Part shown: positions 51,115 through 60,635 of the stretch, piece by piece
How positions within the stretch are numbered: the first letter of the stretch is position 1
Layout of the letters: each line of letters begins with the position of its first letter
Assembly: GCA_036510735.1 (NCBI GenBank)
Contig: DATCDK010000064.1
Span: 1 to 64,000 of the forward strand
Direction: 5' to 3'
DNA from: PALSA-607 sp036510735
GTDB lineage: Bacteria; Actinomycetota; Actinomycetes; Acidothermales; Acidothermaceae
DNA: 64,000 nt
Program-made: the position numbers and the translations under genes
The notes under the pieces: model-generated
Databases searched by the model: none
The model's input: only the letters and a program-made list of their open reading frames with translations
What the model was told of the DNA's origin: nothing

Positions 51115-51981
51115 ATGCAGTTGTTCTTTCAGACCCTGGTGGGTGGGATCGGCTTCGGTGCGGTCTATGCACTCGTCGGCATGGGCTTCACCATCGTATA
51201 CCGCACGATGGGTCTGGTGAACTTCGCGCATGGCCAGATCGCGATGATCGGCGCGTTTCTTAGCGCAACGTTTTTCCTCGACACAAAGCTGCCGTTCGCG
51301 GTCGCCGCCATCATGTCGATGGCGGCGACCGCAGTGGTGGGCTTGGCAATCGAGGGCATCCTTCGGCCTCTCGAGGCGAGGGACTTCGACCTGATGCTCA
51401 TCGGGACCCTCGGGTTTGGCGTCGTCCTCGAGGCTGTCGCGACGAGGATCTGGGGAGCGACGGGACGGGCTGTCCCCGCTCCCGTCGACCGGCCACTTCA
51501 GATCTTCGGCATCATCATCCGGACGTACGACCTAGTCGTCATCGGTGTCGGCGCGGTCGCCACTGTGGCGGTGTGGGTGCTGCTCAATCGCACAAAGGCC
51601 GGCGCAGCGATGCAGGCAGTCGCAATGGATCGCGATGCAGCGACGTCCGTTGGCATCCGAGTCGGTCGCAGCAACGCGATGGCCTTCGCCTTGGGCGCGG
51701 GACTCGCCGCACTGGCTGGCAGCCTGGCGGCGCCGCTGCTGTACGTAACCCCGTCCCTTGGTTCCTCTCTCGGTATCAAAGGGTTCTGCGCGGCGATCCT
51801 CGGCGGTTTCGGGAATATCAACGGCGCAGTGATCGGTGGTCTTGCATTTGGGATCCTTGACGGCTTCGCTGCCGGGCACTTTCAGCAGTATTCCGACACT
51901 GTGACGTTCCTCGTGTTTGCGGTCGCCATCATGGTGCGTCCGACGGGGATCCTCGGTGAGCTGACGGTGAATCGCGCGTGA
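51115..51981 (+). CDS. ABC transporter permease, LivH type
   Basis: 288 aa, ATG 51115 with AAGGAG upstream. Eight hydrophobic segments. GFGAVYALVGMGFTIVYRTMGLVNFAHGQIAM is the LivH signature; the coupling loop reads GAAMQAVAMDRDAATSVGIRV. Stop overlaps the next start by 4 bases. It forms the membrane channel with the LivM half of the downstream fusion. Confidence 0.93.
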   Translation: MQLFFQTLVGGIGFGAVYALVGMGFTIVYRTMGLVNFAHGQIAMIGAFLSATFFLDTKLPFAVAAIMSMAATAVVGLAIEGILRPLEARDFDLMLIGTLGFGVVLEAVATRIWGATGRAVPAPVDRPLQIFGIIIRTYDLVVIGVGAVATVAVWVLLNRTKAGAAMQAVAMDRDAATSVGIRVGRSNAMAFALGAGLAALAGSLAAPLLYVTPSLGSSLGIKGFCAAILGGFGNINGAVIGGLAFGILDGFAAGHFQQYSDTVTFLVFAVAIMVRPTGILGELTVNRA

Positions 51982-53828
51982 CCCGCAAGGCAGCGGGGCT
52001 CGTTCTCCTCGCTGTTTTGGCGTGCCTGTTGCCGCACCAGCTGAACATCTACTGGATCCACGTAGCCGACGTTGCGGTGATCTACGGAATTCTCGCTCTC
52101 GGTCTTGCCCTGACGATGGGCGCCGCAGGCCAGGTGAATCTCGCTCAAGTGGCGTTTTTCGGGGTGGGGGCGTACGCGTCTGCCATCCTGACCACTCACG
52201 GGTGGCCCTTTTGGGTAGCGGCGATCGTCGCGTTGCTGGCTGCCGCGCTCGTCGGGCTGTTGGTGAGCATTCCCGCACTGCGAGTGCAGTCGCACTATCT
52301 CGGCATCGTGACGCTCGGTCTGTCTCTCGCTTTCACAAACCTCGTGACAAACACCGCCCTAACCGGACAGGCCGACGGCCTGAACAGCCTCGTCGTTCCA
52401 CCACTCTTCGGTCTGAACCTGTCGAGCGACCTTGTGTACTACTACGTCGAGATAGTGGCATTGGCACTGTGCCTGGCCTGGGCAGCTTTTGTTGTGCACA
52501 CCCGCCTTGGCCGGCGCTTCCGGGCGATGCGCGACGACCCACTCGCCGCGGCGTCCATCGGAGCCGAGATTCCTTATCTCCGCATCACAGCGTTCGTGCT
52601 TGGCGCGGTGTTCGGTGGGGTAGCCGGCGTCCTGTATGCGGGGCTGATCCGCTATGTCAGTCCTGCTTCATTCTCGCTGTCATCAATGTTCTTCGTCCTG
52701 GCGGGCTTCATCATCGGTGGCCGGTTCAGCTTGCTCGGTGCTGTGGGCGGAGCGGTTTTCCTTGTGCTGCTGCGTGAGGAACTCTCGAACTACGAGGCCT
52801 ACGCACAGATTCTTTACGGCGGTCTCGTCGTGGTGATCGTGGTGTTCGCACCGACCGGGCTCGTCGGCATCGTCCGGAGCGTCGCGAAAGCGTTCAAGCG
52901 CCGAACTGAACGGTTCAGCGAGGGCAGGGCACAAGTCAGCGATGAGGCGTCGCCAACAGGTCTCAGCGCCCGGCCTTATCGCGCCGTGCGCCTCTCTGAC
53001 GGCGGAAGCCTCGCCGGCGTCGCGGACTCTTCCGCCGCATTGCTCATCGAGCACGTGACCAAACGCTTCCGCGGCCTGACAGCGCTCGAGGACGTCGACT
53101 TGTTGGTGCCTGCCGGACAGATACGCGGCATAGTCGGCCCGAACGGGTCAGGCAAGACGACGTTGTTCAACATCATCAGCGGCATCTATACCCCAACTAC
53201 GGGTATGACCGAGGTATTCGGCTTTCGCACGACACGCGCTACATCCTATCGCCTGGCCCGGCGAGGCGTAGCACGCACATTCCAAAACCTGCGCCTCTTC
53301 GGGCGACTTACGGTGCGCGACAACGTTCTCGTAGCGCTTGATCAGTCGCGCACCATCTGGGCGTGGAGATATCTGCTCTGGCCATTCGGGGTACTGCGCG
53401 CCGACTCAGTGATGCGGCAGGAAGCCGATGCACTGCTGGCGCTGTATGGGCTGTTGGAAGTCGCCGATTCGCTGCCTGGCGTTCTGTCGTACGGGACCCA
53501 GCGCCGTGTCGAGATCGCGCGCGCAATGGCCCGTCGACCGCGCATTTTGCTACTAGACGAGCCGGCCGCGGGCCTCAACGGTCAGGAAATGCACCAACTT
53601 GCCGAAATCGTGCGCGACGTGCGCGCATCGGGGGTGACTGTGGTGTTGATCGAGCACAACATGGGGTTGGTGATGTCGCTGTGCGACCAAGTCACGGTGT
53701 TGGCGAGCGGCCGCGTCATCGCCGACAACGTCCCGGAGGTCGTTGCGTACGACGAGGCGGTCATCGCCGCCTATCTTGGTGAGTCAAGTGGCGACAACGG
53801 CCCGCGCCCTGCACAGGTGAACACGTGA
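51978..53828 (+). CDS. LivM-LivG fusion: ABC permease plus ATP-binding protein
   Basis: 616 aa from GTG 51978. Residues 1 to about 310 are a LivM permease (VIYGILALGLALTMGAAGQV, the coupling loop RFRAMRDDPLAAASIG). A 45-residue polar linker follows. Residues about 355-616 are a LivG ATPase: Walker A GPNGSGKTT, Q-loop RTFQNLRLFGRLTV, signature LSYGTQRRVEIARAMA, Walker B ILLLDEPAAGL, switch His in IEHNMG. Note LSYG in place of LSGG. Fused LivMG proteins occur in other bacteria. It pairs with LivH and LivF in the same operon. Confidence 0.92.
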   Translation: MTRKAAGLVLLAVLACLLPHQLNIYWIHVADVAVIYGILALGLALTMGAAGQVNLAQVAFFGVGAYASAILTTHGWPFWVAAIVALLAAALVGLLVSIPALRVQSHYLGIVTLGLSLAFTNLVTNTALTGQADGLNSLVVPPLFGLNLSSDLVYYYVEIVALALCLAWAAFVVHTRLGRRFRAMRDDPLAAASIGAEIPYLRITAFVLGAVFGGVAGVLYAGLIRYVSPASFSLSSMFFVLAGFIIGGRFSLLGAVGGAVFLVLLREELSNYEAYAQILYGGLVVVIVVFAPTGLVGIVRSVAKAFKRRTERFSEGRAQVSDEASPTGLSARPYRAVRLSDGGSLAGVADSSAALLIEHVTKRFRGLTALEDVDLLVPAGQIRGIVGPNGSGKTTLFNIISGIYTPTTGMTEVFGFRTTRATSYRLARRGVARTFQNLRLFGRLTVRDNVLVALDQSRTIWAWRYLLWPFGVLRADSVMRQEADALLALYGLLEVADSLPGVLSYGTQRRVEIARAMARRPRILLLDEPAAGLNGQEMHQLAEIVRDVRASGVTVVLIEHNMGLVMSLCDQVTVLASGRVIADNVPEVVAYDEAVIAAYLGESSGDNGPRPAQVNT

Positions 53829-54580
53829 CCGCGCCCATCACCGACGGCGACGCTCGCCTCCCTGGGCTCGAACCTGTCGAACTCGTTGTCGAAGATCTGA
53901 CCGTGCACTACGGCGGCGTACAAGCTGTCCGCGGTATCTCGTTCGTTGTAGGAGCAGGCGAGTCCGTCGGCATCATCGGAGCTAACGGCGCCGGAAAGAC
54001 GTCCACGCTGCGAGGTATTCTCGGCCTCATTCCCCGGCGTGCGCAGACGCTTACCTTGGGGGGTGAAGATCTGCGGCGGGTCGCCGCGAGCCAGATGGTG
54101 CGGCGCGGGGTTGGCTACGTCCCGGAAGGCAGGCACATCTTTGCGGGCCTGCCAGTCGAGAAGAACCTGCTTCTGGGCGCCTACACGCGCCGATGGCGCG
54201 GCTGCGGAGATCAGCTTGCCGAGGTCTACGAACTCTTCCCAGTGCTGCAGGAGATGCGGACCAGGCTCGCCGGTGCTCTTTCCGGCGGACAGCAGCAGAT
54301 GCTTGCGATCGGACGCGCGCTCATGGCACAGCCGCGGCTCCTCGTGCTCGACGAACCGTCTATGGGCCTGTCACCGCTGCTCGTCAACGACATCGTGAGT
54401 GTGCTTCAGCGGTTGCACGCGACGGGACTGTCCATTCTGCTTGTCGAGCAGAATGCCAAGTTGACATTCGCGACGACCACTCGCTGCTTCGTCATGGATC
54501 AAGGTCGTATCGTGAAGACCGGCCTCGCCAGTCAGTTGCGCGACGACCCTGAAGTCAGGCGGATCTACTTGGGCCTGTGA
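53825..54580 (+). CDS. ABC transporter ATP-binding protein, LivF type
   Basis: 251 aa from GTG 53825, overlapping the previous stop. Walker A GANGAGKTS, Q-loop VGYVPEGRHIF, signature LSGGQQQMLAIGRALMA, Walker B LLVLDEPSMGLSPL, switch His replaced by Gln in VEQNAKL, which is normal for LivF. It completes the Liv-type importer (receptor, H, M-G, F). Confidence 0.93.
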   Translation: MTAPITDGDARLPGLEPVELVVEDLTVHYGGVQAVRGISFVVGAGESVGIIGANGAGKTSTLRGILGLIPRRAQTLTLGGEDLRRVAASQMVRRGVGYVPEGRHIFAGLPVEKNLLLGAYTRRWRGCGDQLAEVYELFPVLQEMRTRLAGALSGGQQQMLAIGRALMAQPRLLVLDEPSMGLSPLLVNDIVSVLQRLHATGLSILLVEQNAKLTFATTTRCFVMDQGRIVKTGLASQLRDDPEVRRIYLGL

Positions 54581-54587
54581 GGCCGGC

Positions 54588-55430
54588 GTGGCCCATCCGA
54601 CCCTCGAGCGGGCTCGGTTGCGCGAGTTCCTCAAGACTGAGGACCTCTACGTCTACACCGTCAACGCGTTTCCCTACGGCCCATTCAAGCGACGCCGGGG
54701 CATGGAGGACGTATACGAACCTGACTGGTCTACGGACGATCGGGTGCGCTACACCTGCGATGTTGCCGACGTGCTTGCGAACATGGTCGAGGACGGCATC
54801 AGCCCGACGATCCAGTCGGCGCCGCTAGCTTTCCGGCCCAAGGTTTCAGGGCCGAGCGACGTCGCGGCCCTCACGCACAACCTGTTTCGAGTAGTGACCC
54901 ACTTGATCCAGCTGGAGCGCACGACGGGCACCAGAGTCAAGCTTGCACTGGAACCCGAGCCGTTCTGTTTCCTCGAGACGACGCAGGAAACTGTCGACTA
55001 CTTCAACACCCACGTCTACTCCGTCGCTGGCACCCGTGCATTGGTCGAGATGACCGGACAGCCCGCGTCGGAGGTGTTCACCGACACGATCTATCTCAGC
55101 CAGACCACCCAACTTCGAGATGGCGTCACTACGAAGTTTCTCAACCTCATCGATGCGATCGCCGCCTGGAAAGCGTCGCCAGGCGGTGATTGCGAGTGGC
55201 GAACTCACTTTCATGTGCCGGTGTTTTCTCGACGAACTCGGGTCGTTTCGGACGACCAGGGCATCGCGGCAGCGCTTCGCGTGCACGCGCAGGCACCTGT
55301 GTCGGATCACCTTGAGATCGAGACCTACACGTGGGATGTGCTCCCCGCTCACCTCAAGGCGGGTGACATCACCGACTACGTTGTGCGCGAGCTTGAGTGG
55401 GTGCGCGATGAACTGGGCGCTGGGAAGTAA
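54588..55430 (+). CDS. EboE-like TIM-barrel protein lacking the usual N-terminus
   Basis: 280 aa from GTG 54588. LYVYTVNAFPYGPFKRRR, MEDVYEPDWSTDDRVRYTC, LALEPEPFCFLETTQETVDY and HLEIETYTWDVLP match the core and C-terminus of the metabolite-traffic protein EboE, an isomerase-like TIM barrel. EboE proteins as I know them have about 90 more N-terminal residues; here the sequence starts almost at the barrel's middle and livF ends eight bases upstream in another frame. It is last in the operon with the importer, so a task on the imported compound is possible. Confidence 0.65.
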   Translation: MAHPTLERARLREFLKTEDLYVYTVNAFPYGPFKRRRGMEDVYEPDWSTDDRVRYTCDVADVLANMVEDGISPTIQSAPLAFRPKVSGPSDVAALTHNLFRVVTHLIQLERTTGTRVKLALEPEPFCFLETTQETVDYFNTHVYSVAGTRALVEMTGQPASEVFTDTIYLSQTTQLRDGVTTKFLNLIDAIAAWKASPGGDCEWRTHFHVPVFSRRTRVVSDDQGIAAALRVHAQAPVSDHLEIETYTWDVLPAHLKAGDITDYVVRELEWVRDELGAGK

Positions 55431-55529
55431 AGGTTGCGCGGTGCAACAAATGTCGGTGTGACCCATCTCATGTAGCGGTGCGCCCGTCGATCCGAGAGAT
55501 TGTCGTGATGGTCAGGGGAGCGCTGCCGC

Positions 55530-57374
55530 ATGGCGGAGGTTGACGCCGCACTCGATCGCGCTGGGCTGATCAACGCGCATGTCCGAGACTACGTTCGGCA
55601 TTGGGCGGAACTGACCGGTGCGGAGCGCGTCGATGTCGTCGACGCATCGGACGACGCTCGTCTCATCGAGGAGGCGCTCGACGCAGGCGAGATTGCGCCG
55701 GTCGGTGACGGTGCCTACTACTCACGCAGCTACATCAAAGACACCGCCCGCTCCGAAGAGCGCACCATCGTGGCGACCAGCACGCACAGTGACAAGGGCG
55801 TGTATAACAACTGGCGGCCGGCGGCGGAGATGCATCCGATTCTTGAGGAGCGGATGCGTAACGCATCGGTCGGGAAGACGATGTACGTGGTGCCGTACTT
55901 GATGGCGCCACCCGGCTCACCGCTGGCGCCGTATGCGGCCGGTGTCGAACTGACCGACTCGCGCACGGTCGCGTTGCATATGATCCGCATGGCGCGGGTC
56001 GGTGTCGCTTACATCGACAGCCTTGCCGACCCGGCGATGTTCGTGCGCGCCGTTCATGTGACGGGCGACTTGGAACACCTTGGCCAGGGCACGGCCGATG
56101 ACCAGCGCTACTTCGTCACGTTCGCCGACGAGCGCACGATTCTGCACTTTGGCTCGTCGTACGGCGGCAACGCACTACTGGGCAAGATTGCGCACGGGCT
56201 GAGGCAGGCTGCTTACGACGGCTGGGCAACACATGGGTTCCTGGCTGAGCAGTTCATGTTGCTTGGCATCACCGACAAGCAGACCGGCCGCAAGTACCAC
56301 ATCTGCGGAGGCTTCCCGAGCGCATCCGGTAAGACCAATCTTGCGATGACACTCGCACCAGACGTACTCGGCGAGCGTTACTACGTCGAGTTCTACGGCG
56401 ACGACATCGCTTGGCTTTGGGTTGACCCGGACGACGGACGGATCCACGCGATCAATCCGGAGTTCGGTGTGTTCGGTGTCGCCAAGGACACCAATGAGGA
56501 GACGAATCCCACCGCGCTGGCGGCAACGGGGCCCGGGACGGGTGCGCTGTTCACCAACGTCGCCTACAACGAAAAGACTCACGAGGTCTGGTGGGAGGGC
56601 CGGACGCCGGAGCCGCCCGTCGACCTCGACGGTTGGCTGGACTGGACAGGAGCCCCGATCGTCGACCGTGAGGGGGCTGCGCAGGCGCAGCCGTGGGCGC
56701 ATCCCAACAGTCGCTTCACGACGACGCTGGCCAACGTGTCGAACGTGGCGGCCGATTTCGACGATCCGAACGGCGTGCCGATCGACGCCATCATCTTTGG
56801 CGGCCGAACCCGCGATCGCGAGCCGCTGATTCGGGCGATCACCGACATTGCCGAAGGCGTGTACGACGGTCTTACCCTTGGCGCCGAAGCAACGTCGGCG
56901 GCCGAGGGCGTCGACGGCCAATTGCGCTACGACCCGATGTCGATGCGGCCATTCATGGCCTACCCCGAGGGCGCCTACGCCCAGCATTGGCTCGACATCA
57001 TCGGCGCGGCTCGGAACAAACCCCTCTTCGCTCACGTCAACTGGTTCCAGCGCGATCCCACCGACGGTCATTTCCTATGGCCGGGATACCGCGACAACCT
57101 GCGCGCACTGTTGTGGCTGATCCAGCTCAAGAACGGCGAAGTCGAAGGCGTTGCGAGCGCCGTCGGGATCCTGCCGGTCAAGCCCGAACTCGACCTCGAC
57201 GGACTCATCATCGATGACGGCGACCTCGACGGGCTGCTCACCATCGACGTCGATCGCTGGCGACAAGAGATGGAATTCCGCGAGGCGCACTTGGCCCAAT
57301 TCGGCGGGCTACCGGAGGAAATCTGGGTAGCACACCGCCGCGTCGCTGCCGCGCTCGACCGCGACGTCACCTGA
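55530..57374 (+). CDS. pckG: Phosphoenolpyruvate carboxykinase (GTP), divergent P-loop
   Basis: 614 aa, ATG 55530 with GGGGAG nine bases upstream. Turns oxaloacetate and GTP into PEP for gluconeogenesis. Conserved parts: FGSSYGGNALLGKI, kinase-1 loop GGFPSASGKTNLAM (about residues 261-274), FYGDDIAWL metal region, HPNSRFTTTLANVSN, and PIDAIIFGGRTRDREPL. The reactive Cys normal in GTP enzymes (FPSACGKTN) is Ser266 here, and the Cys in the GNSLLGKKC-type motif is absent. It may be a divergent paralogue. The gene stands alone. Confidence 0.85.
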   Translation: MAEVDAALDRAGLINAHVRDYVRHWAELTGAERVDVVDASDDARLIEEALDAGEIAPVGDGAYYSRSYIKDTARSEERTIVATSTHSDKGVYNNWRPAAEMHPILEERMRNASVGKTMYVVPYLMAPPGSPLAPYAAGVELTDSRTVALHMIRMARVGVAYIDSLADPAMFVRAVHVTGDLEHLGQGTADDQRYFVTFADERTILHFGSSYGGNALLGKIAHGLRQAAYDGWATHGFLAEQFMLLGITDKQTGRKYHICGGFPSASGKTNLAMTLAPDVLGERYYVEFYGDDIAWLWVDPDDGRIHAINPEFGVFGVAKDTNEETNPTALAATGPGTGALFTNVAYNEKTHEVWWEGRTPEPPVDLDGWLDWTGAPIVDREGAAQAQPWAHPNSRFTTTLANVSNVAADFDDPNGVPIDAIIFGGRTRDREPLIRAITDIAEGVYDGLTLGAEATSAAEGVDGQLRYDPMSMRPFMAYPEGAYAQHWLDIIGAARNKPLFAHVNWFQRDPTDGHFLWPGYRDNLRALLWLIQLKNGEVEGVASAVGILPVKPELDLDGLIIDDGDLDGLLTIDVDRWRQEMEFREAHLAQFGGLPEEIWVAHRRVAAALDRDVT

Positions 57375-57401
57375 CCCTGCGCTGTCACCTGACCCTGCGC
57401 T
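57366..57401 (+). repeat. 18-bp tandem repeat across the pckG stop
   Basis: GTCACCTGACCCTGCGCT occurs twice; the first copy holds the pckG TGA. GTCAGTTGAG then occurs twice at 57402-57427. No terminator-like hairpin is seen in this gap between convergent genes. Confidence 0.7.
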
Positions 57402-57430
57402 GTCAGTTGAGTTGCCTGTCAGTTGAGGTG

Positions 57431-59797
57431 CTAGGAGTGACCCGCTAACGGGCGGGCCACCGGCTCGCGGCCCACAGGTTGCTTCGGCCGCGCGAGTAAC
57501 GGAGTGGTCGGCGTGATGGGTCGTGACACGGACGTGCCGGCCTGCAACGTCACTTCATTGCCCTCGTGGTAGAGGGTCATGGTGGCGTCGGCACCGTCAC
57601 GAAGTGAGTACGTCGCCGCCTCACGACTGATGTCGACCTTCACTTTCAAACCCCGCCACCGCAGGTTCACGCAGAGCCGGTCGATCGCTTCCGGAAGTTG
57701 CGGCCTGAATTGAAGCTTGCCGCCCTCGTCGCGGGCGCCGCCGAAGCCGAACACGAGCGATACCCACGCACCGGCGAGTGAGGCCATGTGCAGGCCATCG
57801 CGCGTGTTGTGGTGAATGTCGTGGAGGTCGATAAAGGCGGCTTCGGAGGCGTAGTCGTACGCGAGCTCAAGATGGCCTACTTCTGCGCAGATGACGGCCT
57901 GCACATTGGCCGACAACGATGAGTCGCGGACCGTGCGCTGCTCGTAGTAGTCGACGTTGCGTGCCTTGTCGTCGGGGGAGAAGACACTGCCGGACACGCA
58001 CATGGCCAACTCGAGATCCGCCTGCTTGATGACCTGCCGCCGGTAGAGCTCGAAGTACGGCACGTGCAAGAGCAGCGGGTACTTGTCCTTCCAGGCTTCG
58101 AAGTCCCACTCCGGCAGCATGGTGAAGCCGTAATTCTGTTCGTGCACCCGCAACTGCTCGTTGTAGGGCACCGCAACCGTAGCCGCTGCAGCCCGCCACG
58201 TCGCGATCTCGCCCGACGTGACACCGAACTGCGCCGCGAGATCGAGATGGCGTTCGGCGGCGTCGGCGGCCGCGACGAGATTGTGCGCTGCAGCGAGATT
58301 CGTGTAGATGTTGTCGTCCACGAGGGCCGTGTATTCGTCCGGGCCGGTGACGCCCGCGATGTGCCACTTACCGTCGCGGCCGAAGTTGCCGAGTGAGATC
58401 CACAGTCGCGCGGTCTCGGCGAGTAACTCCAGGCCGCCTTGCACCTCGACCGAGACATCGCCGGTGACTTCGGTGTAGCGCGCGAGGGCGTTGCCGATGT
58501 CGGCGGTCACGTGCATCGCGGCAGTTCCGGCGGGCCAATATCCGGAGCACTCTTCGCCGCGAATGGTTCGCCACGGGAAAGCGGCACCCTTGACACCGAG
58601 CTGCTGGGCACGCTGTTTGGCCAAGTCGAGCGTCGAATAGCGCCATCGCAGTGCGTGCGCGGCGGCGTCGGGCGCGGTGTAGATGAGCACCGGTAGCACG
58701 AACGCCTCGGTGTCCCAGAACGTGTGGCCGTCGTAGCCCGGCCCGGTCAGGCCTTTCGCCGCGATACCTCGACCCTCGCTGCGCGCGCTGGCCTGCAAGA
58801 CGTGGAACAGCCCGAAGCGTGCCGCCTGCTGGATCTCGTCGTCGCCCACGACCTCGACGTCGGCGCCGTCCCAGAACTCGTCGAGGTAGTCGCGTTGTTC
58901 GGCGAGCAGCTGCTCAAAGCCCGATAGCCGGGCCATCGTCACCGCGCCAGCAACCTGATCGCGCAGCGCCTCCTGGCTGCGAACATTCGACCAGCCCCAG
59001 CCGACGTACTTGCGAAGCGTCAGCTTCTCACCAGGCTGCAATGAACTGATGGCCGTCAGCCGTGCCCAGTCAGGCGCGTAATGGGATTCGAGGTCGACCT
59101 TGCTGGGTGCTTCGACGACGTTCGTCATCCCGGCAGCCATTTGGAGCTTGCTCGAACGGGTGCGGTGCACGAGGAGCATGCCTTGTTCGGTGATTGATTG
59201 GTCGACCGCTTCGAGTGGGCTCTCCATTGCGGCCGCCTCGCGTGGATCCCCGGTCTGTGCGGGTACCGCTTCGTTCGCCACCAGTTCGGACTGCACGACG
59301 ATGCGCATGGGGTCATCGACGGCCTCGACCTCGTACTCGATCGCGGCGATCGCCCGCTGCGTGAACGACACCAGACGCGTCGATCGAAGTCGAATCTTCT
59401 TGCCGGCTGGCGAGATCCACTCCACATTGCGGACGAGCGTCCCGGCCCGAAGGTCGAGTACCCGCTCGTGGGACACGAGTGTGCCGTAGCGCACGTCGAA
59501 CGGTTCATCGTCGACGAGCAGCCGGATCAGCTTGCCGTTGGTGATGTTCACGATCGACTGACTCGACTCCGGGTTGCCGTACGCGCCCTCCGCGTAAGGC
59601 AGTGGGCGTAACTCGAAGAACGAGTTGAGGTAGGTGCCGGGGATGCCGTGCGGCTCGCCCTCGTCAAGGTTGCCGCGAAGGCCGATGTGGCCATTAGCTA
59701 GCGCGAACAGCGACTCGGACTGCGCGATCACGTCGAGGTTGAGTCGCGTTTCGCGCAGTTGCCACGGCTCCGCGGGGTAGGCCGGGTGGTTGATCAT
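57431..59797 (-). CDS. Glycoside hydrolase family 65 phosphorylase (maltose/trehalose/kojibiose type)
   Basis: 788 aa from ATG 59797 (MINHPAYPAEPWQLRE). Cleaves an alpha-glucoside with phosphate, releasing beta-glucose 1-phosphate. QSESLFALANGHIGLRGNLDEGEPHG, GHTFWDTEAFVLPVL (the fixed Trp-Asp), and the catalytic Glu in GVTGPDEYTALVDDN are clear, as is the beta-jelly-roll C-domain LKVKVDISREAATYSL. It follows a beta-phosphoglucomutase by 13 bases on the same strand; together they make glucose 6-phosphate. Which disaccharide cannot be told. Confidence 0.93.
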   Translation of the reverse strand: MINHPAYPAEPWQLRETRLNLDVIAQSESLFALANGHIGLRGNLDEGEPHGIPGTYLNSFFELRPLPYAEGAYGNPESSQSIVNITNGKLIRLLVDDEPFDVRYGTLVSHERVLDLRAGTLVRNVEWISPAGKKIRLRSTRLVSFTQRAIAAIEYEVEAVDDPMRIVVQSELVANEAVPAQTGDPREAAAMESPLEAVDQSITEQGMLLVHRTRSSKLQMAAGMTNVVEAPSKVDLESHYAPDWARLTAISSLQPGEKLTLRKYVGWGWSNVRSQEALRDQVAGAVTMARLSGFEQLLAEQRDYLDEFWDGADVEVVGDDEIQQAARFGLFHVLQASARSEGRGIAAKGLTGPGYDGHTFWDTEAFVLPVLIYTAPDAAAHALRWRYSTLDLAKQRAQQLGVKGAAFPWRTIRGEECSGYWPAGTAAMHVTADIGNALARYTEVTGDVSVEVQGGLELLAETARLWISLGNFGRDGKWHIAGVTGPDEYTALVDDNIYTNLAAAHNLVAAADAAERHLDLAAQFGVTSGEIATWRAAAATVAVPYNEQLRVHEQNYGFTMLPEWDFEAWKDKYPLLLHVPYFELYRRQVIKQADLELAMCVSGSVFSPDDKARNVDYYEQRTVRDSSLSANVQAVICAEVGHLELAYDYASEAAFIDLHDIHHNTRDGLHMASLAGAWVSLVFGFGGARDEGGKLQFRPQLPEAIDRLCVNLRWRGLKVKVDISREAATYSLRDGADATMTLYHEGNEVTLQAGTSVSRPITPTTPLLARPKQPVGREPVARPLAGHS

Positions 59798-59810
59798 GCG
59801 CTGTCGTCCA

Positions 59811-60572
59811 TCAGGTGGGGTTCCCATCGGAACCGAGGAGCTCGGCCAGGTCGGTCACGACGATATCGGCGCCGTGCTCCCTGAGCTGCTTGCCGTGCGT
59901 GGCGTCGAGTCGATTGACGCCCACGACGCAGCCGAACTTGCCGGCGCGCCCGGCCTCGACGCCGGCCAGTGCGTCTTCGAACACCGCAGCGGCGGCGGGC
60001 GCGACGCCGGCACATCGGGCGCCGGCGACGAACGTGTCGGGGGCGGGCTTTCCCAACAAGTGGTCGGTCACGATCGTCACGCCGTCGATACGGCCCTCAA
60101 CGAAGGCGTCTAGCCCGGTGACCTCGAGAACGGCAGCGGTGTTGGCGCTTGACGACACGACGATGCGCCGCAAACCGGCGTCCCGCGCGGCTTCTAGGTA
60201 TCGACGCGAACCCTCGAAGACCTTCACGCCGTCCTGCTTGATGTGCTTGAGCAGTAGCACGTTCTTGCGGTTACCCAAACCGTTGATGGTCTCGGCGTCC
60301 GGGCTGTCGTCGGGCTTGCCCTCGGGTAGCTCGATGCCGCGACTGTGCAGGAATGTGCGGACGCCGTCAGCGCGGGGGAGGCCGTCGACGTACGTGTCGT
60401 AGTCCTTGTCGGGATCGAAAGGCACGAACGGCGTGCCGGTGCTGGCGGCGCGCGCTTTGAGGAACGCGTCGAACGTCTCGGTCCAGGCCAAGTCATGGAC
60501 CGAGGCAGTGTCGGTCAGCACGCCGTCGAGATCGAACAAGCACGCTGTCACGTGGTCGGGCAGCCCCAGCAT
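59811..60572 (-). CDS. Beta-phosphoglucomutase (HAD superfamily)
   Basis: 253 aa from ATG 60572 with AAGGAGG six bases upstream. HAD motif [14 protein letters not shown] (nucleophile Asp and acid Asp), motif [11 protein letters not shown], and motif [22 protein letters not shown] then [12 protein letters not shown]. The cap domain is long ([20 protein letters not shown]), as in the fused-type phosphorylase partners. It converts beta-glucose 1-phosphate from the GH65 enzyme to glucose 6-phosphate. Confidence 0.92.
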   Translation of the reverse strand: MLGLPDHVTACLFDLDGVLTDTASVHDLAWTETFDAFLKARAASTGTPFVPFDPDKDYDTYVDGLPRADGVRTFLHSRGIELPEGKPDDSPDAETINGLGNRKNVLLLKHIKQDGVKVFEGSRRYLEAARDAGLRRIVVSSSANTAAVLEVTGLDAFVEGRIDGVTIVTDHLLGKPAPDTFVAGARCAGVAPAAAAVFEDALAGVEAGRAGKFGCVVGVNRLDATHGKQLREHGADIVVTDLAELLGSDGNPT

Positions 60573-60635
60573 TGCGGCCTCCTTTGAGGAATAGCATTCC
60601 CTAACCGGTGCAACCAACGCCCGCGGGAGGTCACG

